Source of the DNA: an uncultured Collinsella sp.
Lineage (GTDB): Bacteria > Actinomycetota > Coriobacteriia > Coriobacteriales > Coriobacteriaceae
Reading direction: 5' to 3'
DNA: 64,000 nucleotides
Assembly (NCBI GenBank): GCA_900541885.1
Contig: UQKW01000002.1
Span: forward strand, 95,469 to 159,468
The notes beneath the pieces are model-generated. The model did no database searches, was not told the origin of the DNA, and saw nothing but the letters and a program-made list of their open reading frames with translations. The translations under genes and the position numbers were made by a program. Shown here piece by piece: positions 31,659 through 38,183 of the stretch; the stretch's first letter is position 1, and each line of letters starts with the position of its first letter.

Positions 31659-31735
31659 AGGTTCCTTCCCCAGTGAATAAAAACTGTCGTAATTGCCGCC
31701 AGCACAGCCGCTATGACCGTCATGCCTACCGCCAT
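31655..31735 (-). CDS. Tiny single-helix membrane protein
   Basis: Twenty-six codons from ATG 31735 (MAVGMTVIAAVLAAITTVFIHWGRNL) form one transmembrane helix with a positive tail. The stop overlaps the start of the following methyltransferase gene by four bases (ATGA), which argues for real translation. In the same frame the sequence continues upstream as STGIFASILH, so a longer product with a non-ATG start is possible. It lies in the 39-base gap after the preceding methyltransferase stop. Function unknown; a membrane anchor for neighbouring enzymes is one possibility. Confidence 0.45.
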   Translation of the reverse strand: MAVGMTVIAAVLAAITTVFIHWGRNL

Positions 31736-31773
31736 GTGCAGGATGGATGCAAAAATGCCCGTGCTTGATGCCC

Positions 31774-32379
31774 TTACTTCCGCGCCGTGACGCAGAGCCA
31801 CTTTTTCTTTTTGCGTATCTGCACCTCGTGAAAACCCGCCTGCTCCAGACACGCCTTTAATTCAATGTCCTTGTAGATGGTCATGCCGCCGATGATCTGC
31901 GTCCACCTCTCGTCCTTGTCCGTATCGCCATTGCTCTCGTTGCAGATAAGAATTGTCCCGCCTGGCTTCAGCGTCCGCCAGACCTCACGGAAGCATCGGG
32001 GCAAATCAGGCCAGAAATAGACGGTCTCAAAGGCCGTGGCAGCATCGAAGTAGCTATCCTCAAACGCCATATCCGCCACACTGCCTTGCAGAACGGCGCA
32101 ACGCCCCTCCTGAATTGCAGTTCGGTTGAGCTTTCTAGCCTTCTCCACGCTGACGGGCGAATAGTCGATGCCCTTGACGACGCCATACGGGTATTTTTTC
32201 AGCAGCCGTTTTATGTTTGCCCCGCCGCCGCAGCCGCAATCTAGCACCTTGGCGTTTGGCGCAAGTCGTAGAAATCGAAGTCCCCACCGCGCCACAGGGC
32301 TGTGGCCCAGATTCATCATGGCAACCATAAGTTTTCCGCCGAGGCCCACGGGCTTGCGGGTGTTTTCAAAGAACGACAT
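31774..32379 (-). CDS. Class I SAM-dependent methyltransferase
   Basis: 201 residues with a clear type 11 methyltransferase core: KVLDCGCGGGANIKRLLK (motif I), GIDYSPVSVEKARKL, then DMAFEDSYFDAATAFETVYFWPDL and the motif LKPGGTILICNES. The N-terminal GKLMVAMMNLGHSPVARWGLRFL is characteristic of a firmicute subgroup with unknown substrate. The ATG at 32379 has GGAGGGG three to eight bases upstream and overlaps the end of the preceding methyltransferase gene by 14 bases, so the two are co-translated. Lysine-rich C-terminus (IRKKKKWLCVTARK). Confidence 0.88.
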   Translation of the reverse strand: MSFFENTRKPVGLGGKLMVAMMNLGHSPVARWGLRFLRLAPNAKVLDCGCGGGANIKRLLKKYPYGVVKGIDYSPVSVEKARKLNRTAIQEGRCAVLQGSVADMAFEDSYFDAATAFETVYFWPDLPRCFREVWRTLKPGGTILICNESNGDTDKDERWTQIIGGMTIYKDIELKACLEQAGFHEVQIRKKKKWLCVTARK

Positions 32380-32995
32380 CTGGCCCCTCCGATTTCGTGC
32401 ATTCCGCATAGGTCAACGGGAACGAGGCCTTCAACACCGCGCTTTTCTGCACCGCCCAGCCGTTTTGACGCAGAAAACGTAGGTATTCCTCGCTTGTCCA
32501 CCTGCTGTGGAGGGGGAATCCCGCCATACTCATGAAAAAGGCTTTTGCCTTGCCGGAAACCGAGTTCCCCGCGTGGGTGAAGGTTGGAGCGATGAGCACG
32601 CCGTCGTCCTTCAGCACCCGCCTGATTTCTTGCAGGGCCTTTTCCGGATGCGGCACTATGTGAAGCGCGTTGGACACGATCACCACTTCGAAGGACTTCT
32701 GTGCATAGGGCAGGCGGAACATATCTTGTACGGAAAAGTGCAGCTTTGCGGATTGATTGTCCCGCTTTGCTTCAAGGATCATCTTTGCAGAGGCGTCCGT
32801 AGCCTCGATGTGCGCCGCCGCATTTACGATGCTCTTTGCGATAAGCCCCGTGCCGGTGGCAACCTCCAGCACGGTTTTTGCTTTCACTACCGGCCGGATC
32901 AGCCCATACATCTTCTCATACGCCGCCCGGTCGTTTCGCATGAAACGGTCGTACCGACTGGCATTCTTGTCCCAGAAACCCTTGCGTTCATGCAT
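32366..32995 (-). CDS. UbiE-like SAM-dependent methyltransferase
   Basis: 209 residues; first gene of the methyltransferase run. FWDKNASRYDRFM at the start, VLEVATGTGLIAKSI (motif I), EATDASAKMILEAKR and the VVIVSNALHIVPHPEKALQEIRRVLKDDG block are typical of UbiE/type 11 enzymes. The ATG at 32995 is chosen over one five codons upstream because the family starts near HERKGFWDKNA. A palindromic site lies in the promoter at 33013-33030. The run of three different SAM methyltransferases plus a tiny membrane protein suggests successive modification of one small molecule, or detoxification of it; no cofactor-specific neighbour supports a ubiquinone/menaquinone role. Confidence 0.88.
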   Translation of the reverse strand: MHERKGFWDKNASRYDRFMRNDRAAYEKMYGLIRPVVKAKTVLEVATGTGLIAKSIVNAAAHIEATDASAKMILEAKRDNQSAKLHFSVQDMFRLPYAQKSFEVVIVSNALHIVPHPEKALQEIRRVLKDDGVLIAPTFTHAGNSVSGKAKAFFMSMAGFPLHSRWTSEEYLRFLRQNGWAVQKSAVLKASFPLTYAECTKSEGPDVVL

Positions 32996-33012
32996 GGCTG
33001 TCGCCCCCAAAC

Positions 33013-33030
33013 AGTTAGAGCCATCTAACT
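33013..33030. promoter_or_regulatory. Palindromic operator before the methyltransferase run
   Basis: AGTTAGA (33013-33019) and TCTAACT (33024-33030) are inverted around GCCA. On the minus strand TATAGT, overlapping its upstream edge, may be the -10, so a bound repressor would block the start of transcription. Confidence 0.55.
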
Positions 33031-33688
33031 ATAACACACGAATCATGCAGTAAGATGAGGCTAACCTTCTTTTCTTGGCTAAGACGCATCTCTTCGGTTT
33101 TCGCTTATAGCGGCGCGAGTCAGATACTAGGCTGGAGCTGAAGAAGGAGCTTGGCGGACAGGTAGGTCGATACCGGTTCCCGGAACGGTGATCCAGCCAA
33201 TTACACCAGGGCTCTAGTCATGCAGGTAAACCCAATCCATGACGGGAAATAGGTCCTTTTCTCTAGTTCGACGTCTTTCGGAGCTTGACGATTTGGACTG
33301 ATGGAGGCGAGAAGTCCCTCACCGCGCCAATACCAGACGATTGCGCTATAGACATCTCTCCGACCCTTTGAATCACCCCTTTTCACGCCACCCGCTACGA
33401 ACCACGGCGGAAACCAGGGAGTGATTAAAGGAGCGACCTGCGGTTTTGCGAATCAATTGAGTCATTCCCTAAATCGCGAATCAAGGGCCTGATTCGCCCA
33501 AATTGTGCACGAAACAGCCCTTGGGCGGCACGATGCGACACGCATCGACAACACTCGGACTGGATTAGTCACTGAGCGGGATTAACGGGAACTTGCTTCT
33601 GAACTCTCGTTTTGATACCGTAGTACCGCCTGATGCTGTTTCGGCGTCGCCACAGAGCAAAGCCACCAGCGAAATAACGGGAATAACA
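33031..33688. other. Gene-poor stretch
   Basis: No open frame with family similarity or a good ribosome binding site was found. The only feature of note is GCGACCTGCGGTTTT at about 33432-33446, which also occurs at about 30334-30348, on the other side of the methyltransferase run. Confidence 0.5.
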
Positions 33689-33724
33689 GCCTCTGGACCC
33701 TCTGGTTCGGAGGCTTTCTTTTTG
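33689..33724 (+). terminator. Terminator-like hairpin
   Basis: AGCCTC (33689-33694) pairs with GAGGCT (33711-33716), followed by TTCTTTTT. It lies downstream of no plus-strand gene that I can support, so it may be left over from a deleted one. Confidence 0.5.
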
Positions 33725-33778
33725 CACTCCTACCCCGAACAGGACTCCTCGCCGAAGCCCCTTGAGCATCGGGCGCCA

Positions 33779-34219
33779 CTATCGAGCGTGCGCGTTCTCG
33801 TAGGCCTCTTTGATTTCTTCTGGCAAGCCATCGGGAATCAGTGCCTTAAGTCTGTCCTCGCCGCCATCTTGCATCGCCTGTTCGTAGTACCAGCATTTGA
33901 ACTTCAGCATGTCCAGCGCGCGGTTCATCTTCGCGATCTCCGACTCCATGTGGGCCTTCCGGTCCTCGAACATGGCCTTGCGCTGGGGGTATGTAGATGG
34001 GCCTTCCGCACACCATTCCATGAACAGCCGGATGTCCTTGATCTCCATCCCCGCCTTCTTTAGGCATTCGATGACCCGAAGCGCCTCGAGTTCCGTATCG
34101 CCGAATCGGCGAATGCCGGACGTCCGCTCCAATTCCGGAAACAATCCCTGTTTGTCGTAATACCGCAGTGTGGAAACGGGCAGACCGAACATCTCCGCTA
34201 CCTGTCCGATTGTGTACAT
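33779..34219 (-). CDS. MerR-family transcriptional regulator
   Basis: 146 residues. The N-terminal winged helix (YTIGQVAEMFGLPVSTLRYYDKQGLFPELERT) and SGIRRFGDTELEALRVIECLKKAGM are standard for MerR. The effector part is a coiled coil (RKAHMESEIAKMNRALDMLKFKCWYYEQAMQ) with a single cysteine, as in the TipAN/NmlR/AdhR-type regulators that respond to electrophiles or aldehydes rather than metals. It is divergent from a flavodoxin-like gene and the MerR-type operator lies between them. Likely regulates itself and the two plus-strand genes. Confidence 0.9.
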   Translation of the reverse strand: MYTIGQVAEMFGLPVSTLRYYDKQGLFPELERTSGIRRFGDTELEALRVIECLKKAGMEIKDIRLFMEWCAEGPSTYPQRKAMFEDRKAHMESEIAKMNRALDMLKFKCWYYEQAMQDGGEDRLKALIPDGLPEEIKEAYENAHAR

Positions 34220-34250
34220 GGTCCCTCCGGACGAATTTCGAATTTACTCC

Positions 34251-34281
34251 TTGACCTAAAGTTAGGTTTAGATATTACCTT
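34251..34281. promoter_or_regulatory. MerR-type promoter/operator
   Basis: The 14-bp perfect palindrome ACCTAAAGTTAGGT (34254-34267) lies directly behind TTGACC (34251-34256). With TACCTT at 34276-34281 the spacer is 19 bases, the long spacing expected for a MerR-activated promoter, which would read towards the flavodoxin-like gene. Confidence 0.65.
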
Positions 34282-34324
34282 TATTTTCGTCAATATATAT
34301 AAGGAGTGCAAGGGGTATTCCGTA

Positions 34325-34864
34325 ATGAGCAAAACGGTTTTGATAGTCTCTTCAAGCCCTCGAAAGAATGGCAATTCCGAGACGTTGGTGGATGCTTTCG
34401 CCAAAGGCGCACGGGAAGCGGGTCACAGCGTGGAGACCATACACCTGCGCGAGAAGCAGCTCGGCTTCTGCAAGGGGTGCCTTGCCTGCCTAAAGCTGGG
34501 GCGCTGCGTCATCCAAGACGATGCCGTGGAAATTGCCGCCAAGATGCTCGACGCTGATGTCCTGGTGTTCGCAACCCCCGTTTACTACTACAGCGTCTGT
34601 GGCCAGCTCAAAACCATGCTCGCCCGCGCTAACCCGCTTTTTGGCTCCGATTATGCATTCACCGAGGCATATCTGTTGGCGACGGCGGCGGAGAACGGGC
34701 GCTCGACCTTCGACGGGGCGAAAAAGGCGATGCAGGGATGGGTTGACTGTTTCTCCCGCTGCACGCTCGCTGGAACGGTTTTCGCCGGCGGCGTGAACGG
34801 CGTGGGCGAAATCGCCGGGCATCCCGCTCTGGAGCAGGCGCGACGAATGGGCATGGGAATCTAG
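34325..34864 (+). CDS. Flavodoxin-fold NAD(P)H-dependent FMN reductase
   Basis: 179 residues. VLIVSSSPRKNGNSETLVDAF is the FMN phosphate-binding loop, FCKGCLACLKLGRCVIQDD carries the cysteine pair common to this iron-sulfur-flavoprotein-like subgroup, and VFATPVYYYSVCGQLKTMLAR binds the isoalloxazine ring. The start at 34325 is the conserved MSKTVLIVSSS. Downstream of a MerR-type promoter and upstream of a cupin enzyme, so probably a stress-induced quinone or electrophile reductase. It is related to, but well diverged from, the flavodoxin-like gene at 37550. Confidence 0.88.
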   Translation: MSKTVLIVSSSPRKNGNSETLVDAFAKGAREAGHSVETIHLREKQLGFCKGCLACLKLGRCVIQDDAVEIAAKMLDADVLVFATPVYYYSVCGQLKTMLARANPLFGSDYAFTEAYLLATAAENGRSTFDGAKKAMQGWVDCFSRCTLAGTVFAGGVNGVGEIAGHPALEQARRMGMGI

Positions 34865-34928
34865 CCGGGCTGCTTGGCAGCGCGGAAGCAGATTTGTGCC
34901 TAATACCATCGACAGGAGGAAGTAAATT

Positions 34929-35693
34929 ATGGCAATTAAGCAGACGGCGGGCAGAGATGCCCTGGGGGAGTTCGCTCCCAAATTCGCACAGCTCAACGAC
35001 GACGTGCTGTTCGGCGAGGTATGGAGCCGGGAGGGCGAGCTCTCCTTGCGCGACCGCTGCGTGGTGACGGTGGTTGCCCTGATGTCGCAGGGGCTGACGG
35101 ACTCTTCGTTCAAATATCACCTGACGTCCGCAAAGAACAACGGCGTGACCAAGGCGGAGATAGCGGAGATCCTTACGCATGCAGCGTTTTACGCGGGTTG
35201 GCCCAAGGCGTGGGCTGCCTTCCGCATGGCGAAGGAGGTCTGGGCGGACGACGATGCCGCCGACGCAAAGGCTCAGCACCAAAACGAGATGGCTTTCCCC
35301 ATCGGTGCCCCCAACGACGCCTTCGCGAAGTTCTTTATCGGTCAAAGCTACCTCGCGCCCCTTTCCACCGAGCAAGTTGGCGTCTACAACGTGACGTTCG
35401 AGCCCGGCTGCCGCAACAACTGGCACACCCATCACGCCAAAAGCGGTGGCGGGCAGATCCTCTTCTGCGTGGCTGGCCGAGGGTTTTACCAGGAATGGGG
35501 AAAGCCGGCACAGGAGCTGCGCCCCGGCGACGTGGTCAACATCGCCCCGGGGGTGAAGCATTGGCACGGAGCCGCGCCCGACAGCTGGTTCTCCCATCTC
35601 GCGCTTGAGGTTCCGGGCGAGGAGACCTCCAACGAGTGGCTGGAGCCCGTGGACGACGAGGGATATCTCAAAGCGACTAGCAGGGAGTCTTAA
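34929..35693 (+). CDS. Carboxymuconolactone decarboxylase-like / cupin fusion protein
   Basis: 254 residues in two parts. The first (about 1-105) is an AhpD/CMD-type domain (LSLRDRCVVTVVALMSQG, then YHLTSAKNNGVTKAEIAEILTHAAFYAGWPKAW), here without the CxxC of peroxidase-active AhpD. The second (about 130-240) is a cupin with metal-binding pattern GCRNNWHTHHAK and RPGDVVNIAPGVKHWHGA. Such fusions usually sit with MerR or LysR regulators and flavodoxin-like reductases, as here, and are thought to act on reactive carbonyls or aromatics. Ribosome binding site GGAGG at nine bases from the ATG. Second gene of the MerR-controlled unit. Confidence 0.88.
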   Translation: MAIKQTAGRDALGEFAPKFAQLNDDVLFGEVWSREGELSLRDRCVVTVVALMSQGLTDSSFKYHLTSAKNNGVTKAEIAEILTHAAFYAGWPKAWAAFRMAKEVWADDDAADAKAQHQNEMAFPIGAPNDAFAKFFIGQSYLAPLSTEQVGVYNVTFEPGCRNNWHTHHAKSGGGQILFCVAGRGFYQEWGKPAQELRPGDVVNIAPGVKHWHGAAPDSWFSHLALEVPGEETSNEWLEPVDDEGYLKATSRES

Positions 35694-36053
35694 GCACCGT
35701 CGCCCGTCCGTGCCCCGCTCGAAGGAACGGAGGCGGATGCCCTCTGCCAGCGCCCGCCGGCAAACGATGACTATTATCTGCTCTACTCGGATGACGACGC
35801 GTACGCCCGCGTGGCCCAGCGCGTTATCGAGCGCGGCGCGGAGCAGATGGTTCCCTCGATCATGGAGAAGGCCGGGCTTTCGCGCGAGGACGCCTATCTG
35901 CTCTTTGTCCACAGCGTTCAGGGAAATCTCGCGGTCAACCGCCTGCTCGGTTGGAGACGGGGGCCCGAGTTCGCCCACGCCCAGGAACTGCTCAACATCT
36001 ATTCCGAAGGAGGCTTGCGAGCGGTATCGGCTCGTCACGATTTCCGTAGTTGA
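35694..36053 (+). pseudogene. Remnant of a regulator-like protein (C-terminal part)
   Basis: After the cupin gene stop the same frame stays open and codes for about 100 residues of natural-looking protein (DDYYLLYSDDDAYARVAQRVIERGAEQM, then EDAYLLFVHSVQGNLAVNRLLGW), but there is no start codon with a ribosome binding site. The pattern resembles the ligand-binding end of TetR-type regulators. Probably the 3' part of a gene whose beginning was lost. Identification as TetR-like is tentative. Confidence 0.4.
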
Positions 36054-36344
36054 TCTTGACTGAGGACTCCTTACAAGTCTTGCTCGAGATCGAGCGGAGA
36101 CTGGGCCTTGCCGAATCGGAGCTATGGAGACCAAAAATGTTGCCAGAAGACGCCGTCGACGCTGTTTGCGATGGGGCAGAACTCGATGGCGGTTCGGCAC
36201 AGTCTGTTTCGTCGGTTTCGCGGGGCGTTAATGGCCTGAAGGCGACCGTTGGAAAAAGCTCATTTCCGTGGGGAAGAAACTTCTCGGTGAGTAAAGCTCA
36301 TCGGAGCGGGGATAGAGCTTTGTCTGCGGGGTACGAAATGCTGG

Positions 36345-37229
36345 CTAGCGGTTGCGACGCCTTGTTGCAGAAATGCCAACTGCCGCAACTACAGCACCGG
36401 CAACACTCAGGGCGGCTGCCATCGCACCGTTGTCGCCCGTCGCGGGTAGGGTGGCCCCGGCTGGTTTAACTGCCGCTACTGCCTTGGTGGAAACGGGATT
36501 TGCCGTGGGCTTTTTTGCATTGGGCTGCGGTGTGGGCTCGGGCTTGGTTTCCGGTTCGGGTTTGGAACCGCTCGTATCGGTTGCAAACAAGTGCACGTCA
36601 CTGTCGAAGACGTAACGGATGTAGTAATCGTGCCGCGTTTCGTGCCTAATCCCCTGCCCGCTGTCGAAGTCACGGTCAACGTGTGCGCCAAGGTAGGTTG
36701 AGCTGTTGAGGTCCAGCCTGTAAGGGATTTGGTCGTCGGCGTAACTGCCTGTAAAGACTACGGTTGCTCTAACGTGATTGTCGATCATGGTCAGGGCAAT
36801 AGAGACGCTGGCCTCTTTGGGGTTCTCGGTTTTTATAAGGCTTTCGGTATCGGTGTCGATTTTGAAGAGATGGACGGTGTCGTTAAGCCCGTAGATGAAG
36901 TCCTCGGGTTTGTCGGGAAAATCGTATACAAGAGCCTCGTTCTGGACCAACTCGAAAGCAGGGGGTAGCTCCAAATCGTAGTAATGATCGACGACGGTGG
37001 TTGCTGTGAGGCTGCCTTCCGCGTTGACTTCTTCGCAGGTGATGGGTAATGCGACATCGGGTTCGGGCATTTCGGTCGCCAGTGCTGCGCAGGGTAGCAA
37101 AAGCTGTCCTGTCATAAGAATGCTTACTCCATAGGCGACGACTCTGGCGCCTGCATGAAGCTTGACGTTGCGGATAGACAGGCCAGTGCGTTTGTTATGG
37201 GTTTGCGGTGCAACATGCTGTCCATACAT
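36345..37229 (-). CDS. LPXTG-anchored cell-surface protein
   Basis: 294 residues. A signal peptide runs from about 28 to 52 (ARVVAYGVSILMTGQLLLPCAALATE). The mature region is acidic and contains beta-rich sequence (VDHYYDLELPPAFELV, then YYIRYVFDSDVHLF). A proline/lysine wall-spanning stretch (SGSKPEPETKPEPTPQPNAKKP) leads to the sorting signal LPATGDNG (about 262-269), a hydrophobic helix and RRRNR. A housekeeping sortase would link it to peptidoglycan. The ATG at 37229 has AGGAGCGCC upstream. The N-terminal 27 residues are long for a signal peptide, so the real start may be internal. Host-interaction role possible; no adhesin domain was identified. Confidence 0.88.
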   Translation of the reverse strand: MYGQHVAPQTHNKRTGLSIRNVKLHAGARVVAYGVSILMTGQLLLPCAALATEMPEPDVALPITCEEVNAEGSLTATTVVDHYYDLELPPAFELVQNEALVYDFPDKPEDFIYGLNDTVHLFKIDTDTESLIKTENPKEASVSIALTMIDNHVRATVVFTGSYADDQIPYRLDLNSSTYLGAHVDRDFDSGQGIRHETRHDYYIRYVFDSDVHLFATDTSGSKPEPETKPEPTPQPNAKKPTANPVSTKAVAAVKPAGATLPATGDNGAMAAALSVAGAVVAAVGISATRRRNR

Positions 37230-37549
37230 AAGGCGCTCCTTGTTCGTAGGCCGGTTTCCGTGGATCTATATTGCGCCTACCCGATTCGGCCAGGCTCATA
37301 CACGCGAACGCTCACGCGAGCAGGAGAAAGCTCTAGTTAATTTTCCCACAGTCGACACTTTGCGGCCAACGATTTGCTGTTCAATTCTCGGAGAGAGAAT
37401 CAAGACAGTTAACGAGTTGTCAGGCAATGAGATTGTGTCTAGAGAGCACGAACAAGAGATGTGGTCTGCGGACGACTGAATAGCTCCATCTGTTTTGGTT
37501 ACAACGAAATGTGTGCCGCGCGCCTGCGGCATGAAGGAGAGGGAATCCT
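37230..37549. other. Intergenic region between the LPXTG gene and flavodoxin-like gene
   Basis: Divergent promoter space of 320 bases. No gene, palindrome or clear promoter hexamers were seen, apart from the GAAGGAGAGGG ribosome binding site just before 37550. Confidence 0.5.
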
Positions 37550-38080
37550 ATGAAAATCGTTGTATTGAGCGGTAGTCCGCGTAAGGGCGCCAATACCGAC
37601 ACCATGGTCGAGGCGTTTGCCGAGACCGCGCGCGAGGCCGGCCATGCGGTCGAGGTCGTCCGCGTTGCCGGCAAAAAGATCGCCGGCTGCTTGGGATGCC
37701 AGTACTGCTTCGCCCATGAGGGCGTCTGCGTGCAGAAGGATGACATGGCCGACGTGATCGAGTCGCTGAAAGACGCAGATATGGTCGTCTTCGCCTCGCC
37801 TATCTATTGGTTTGATATCACCGCGCAGGAGAAGGCCGCCATCGACCGCCTGTACGCCTTCGGTGCCACGGGATTCCCGTTCACCAAGACGGCCCTTTTG
37901 CTCGATAGTCACAGCGAGGGTGTCTATGACGCGGCGATCGCCATGTACAAGTCAGCCTGCGCATACTGCAAGTGGGAGGACCAGGGCATTGTCACCATCA
38001 GCGGTATGACCGAGCGCGACAGCATGGCCTCCTCGCCCAAGCTGGAAGAGGTGCGAGAGCTCGCCCGCAAGCTTGCCTAG
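37550..38080 (+). CDS. Flavodoxin-fold NAD(P)H-dependent reductase
   Basis: 176 residues, same family as the gene at 34325. FMN phosphate loop VVLSGSPRKGANTDTMVEAF, cysteine pair GCLGCQYCFAHEGVCVQKDDM, and flavin-contacting VVFASPIYWFDITAQEKAAIDRLY. The extra cysteines and the later ACAYCKW suggest a metal or disulfide site. GGAGAGGG lies eight bases before the ATG. It is transcribed alone and ends at a bidirectional terminator shared with the converging topoisomerase gene. General quinone/nitro reductase activity is likely but substrate is unknown. Confidence 0.88.
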   Translation: MKIVVLSGSPRKGANTDTMVEAFAETAREAGHAVEVVRVAGKKIAGCLGCQYCFAHEGVCVQKDDMADVIESLKDADMVVFASPIYWFDITAQEKAAIDRLYAFGATGFPFTKTALLLDSHSEGVYDAAIAMYKSACAYCKWEDQGIVTISGMTERDSMASSPKLEEVRELARKLA

Positions 38081-38100
38081 CGCGCATTTCCAATAATGAA

Positions 38101-38138
38101 CAAGGCCCGAAAGGTTCATTTGAACCATTCGGGCCTTG
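38101..38138. terminator. Bidirectional terminator between flavodoxin-like gene and parC
   Basis: CAAGGCCCGAA (38101-38111) pairs with TTCGGGCCTTG (38128-38138), with AGGTTC/GAACC extending the stem inside. It lies between convergent genes. Confidence 0.75.
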
Positions 38139-38183
38139 CTGCGTTTCAAGGGGGCTGGGCTGTCGGAACCGGCCAGACGGCTG

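Noticed and set aside
31736..31852. Longer (65-residue) version of the tiny membrane protein
   Set aside because: The upstream part overlaps the preceding methyltransferase gene in another frame and reads as charged low-quality sequence; only the helix after 31735 (perhaps with ten more residues) looks real.
33201..33386. 61-codon minus-strand frame in the gene-poor stretch
   Set aside because: No ribosome binding site, no similarity to known families and no conserved neighbour context.
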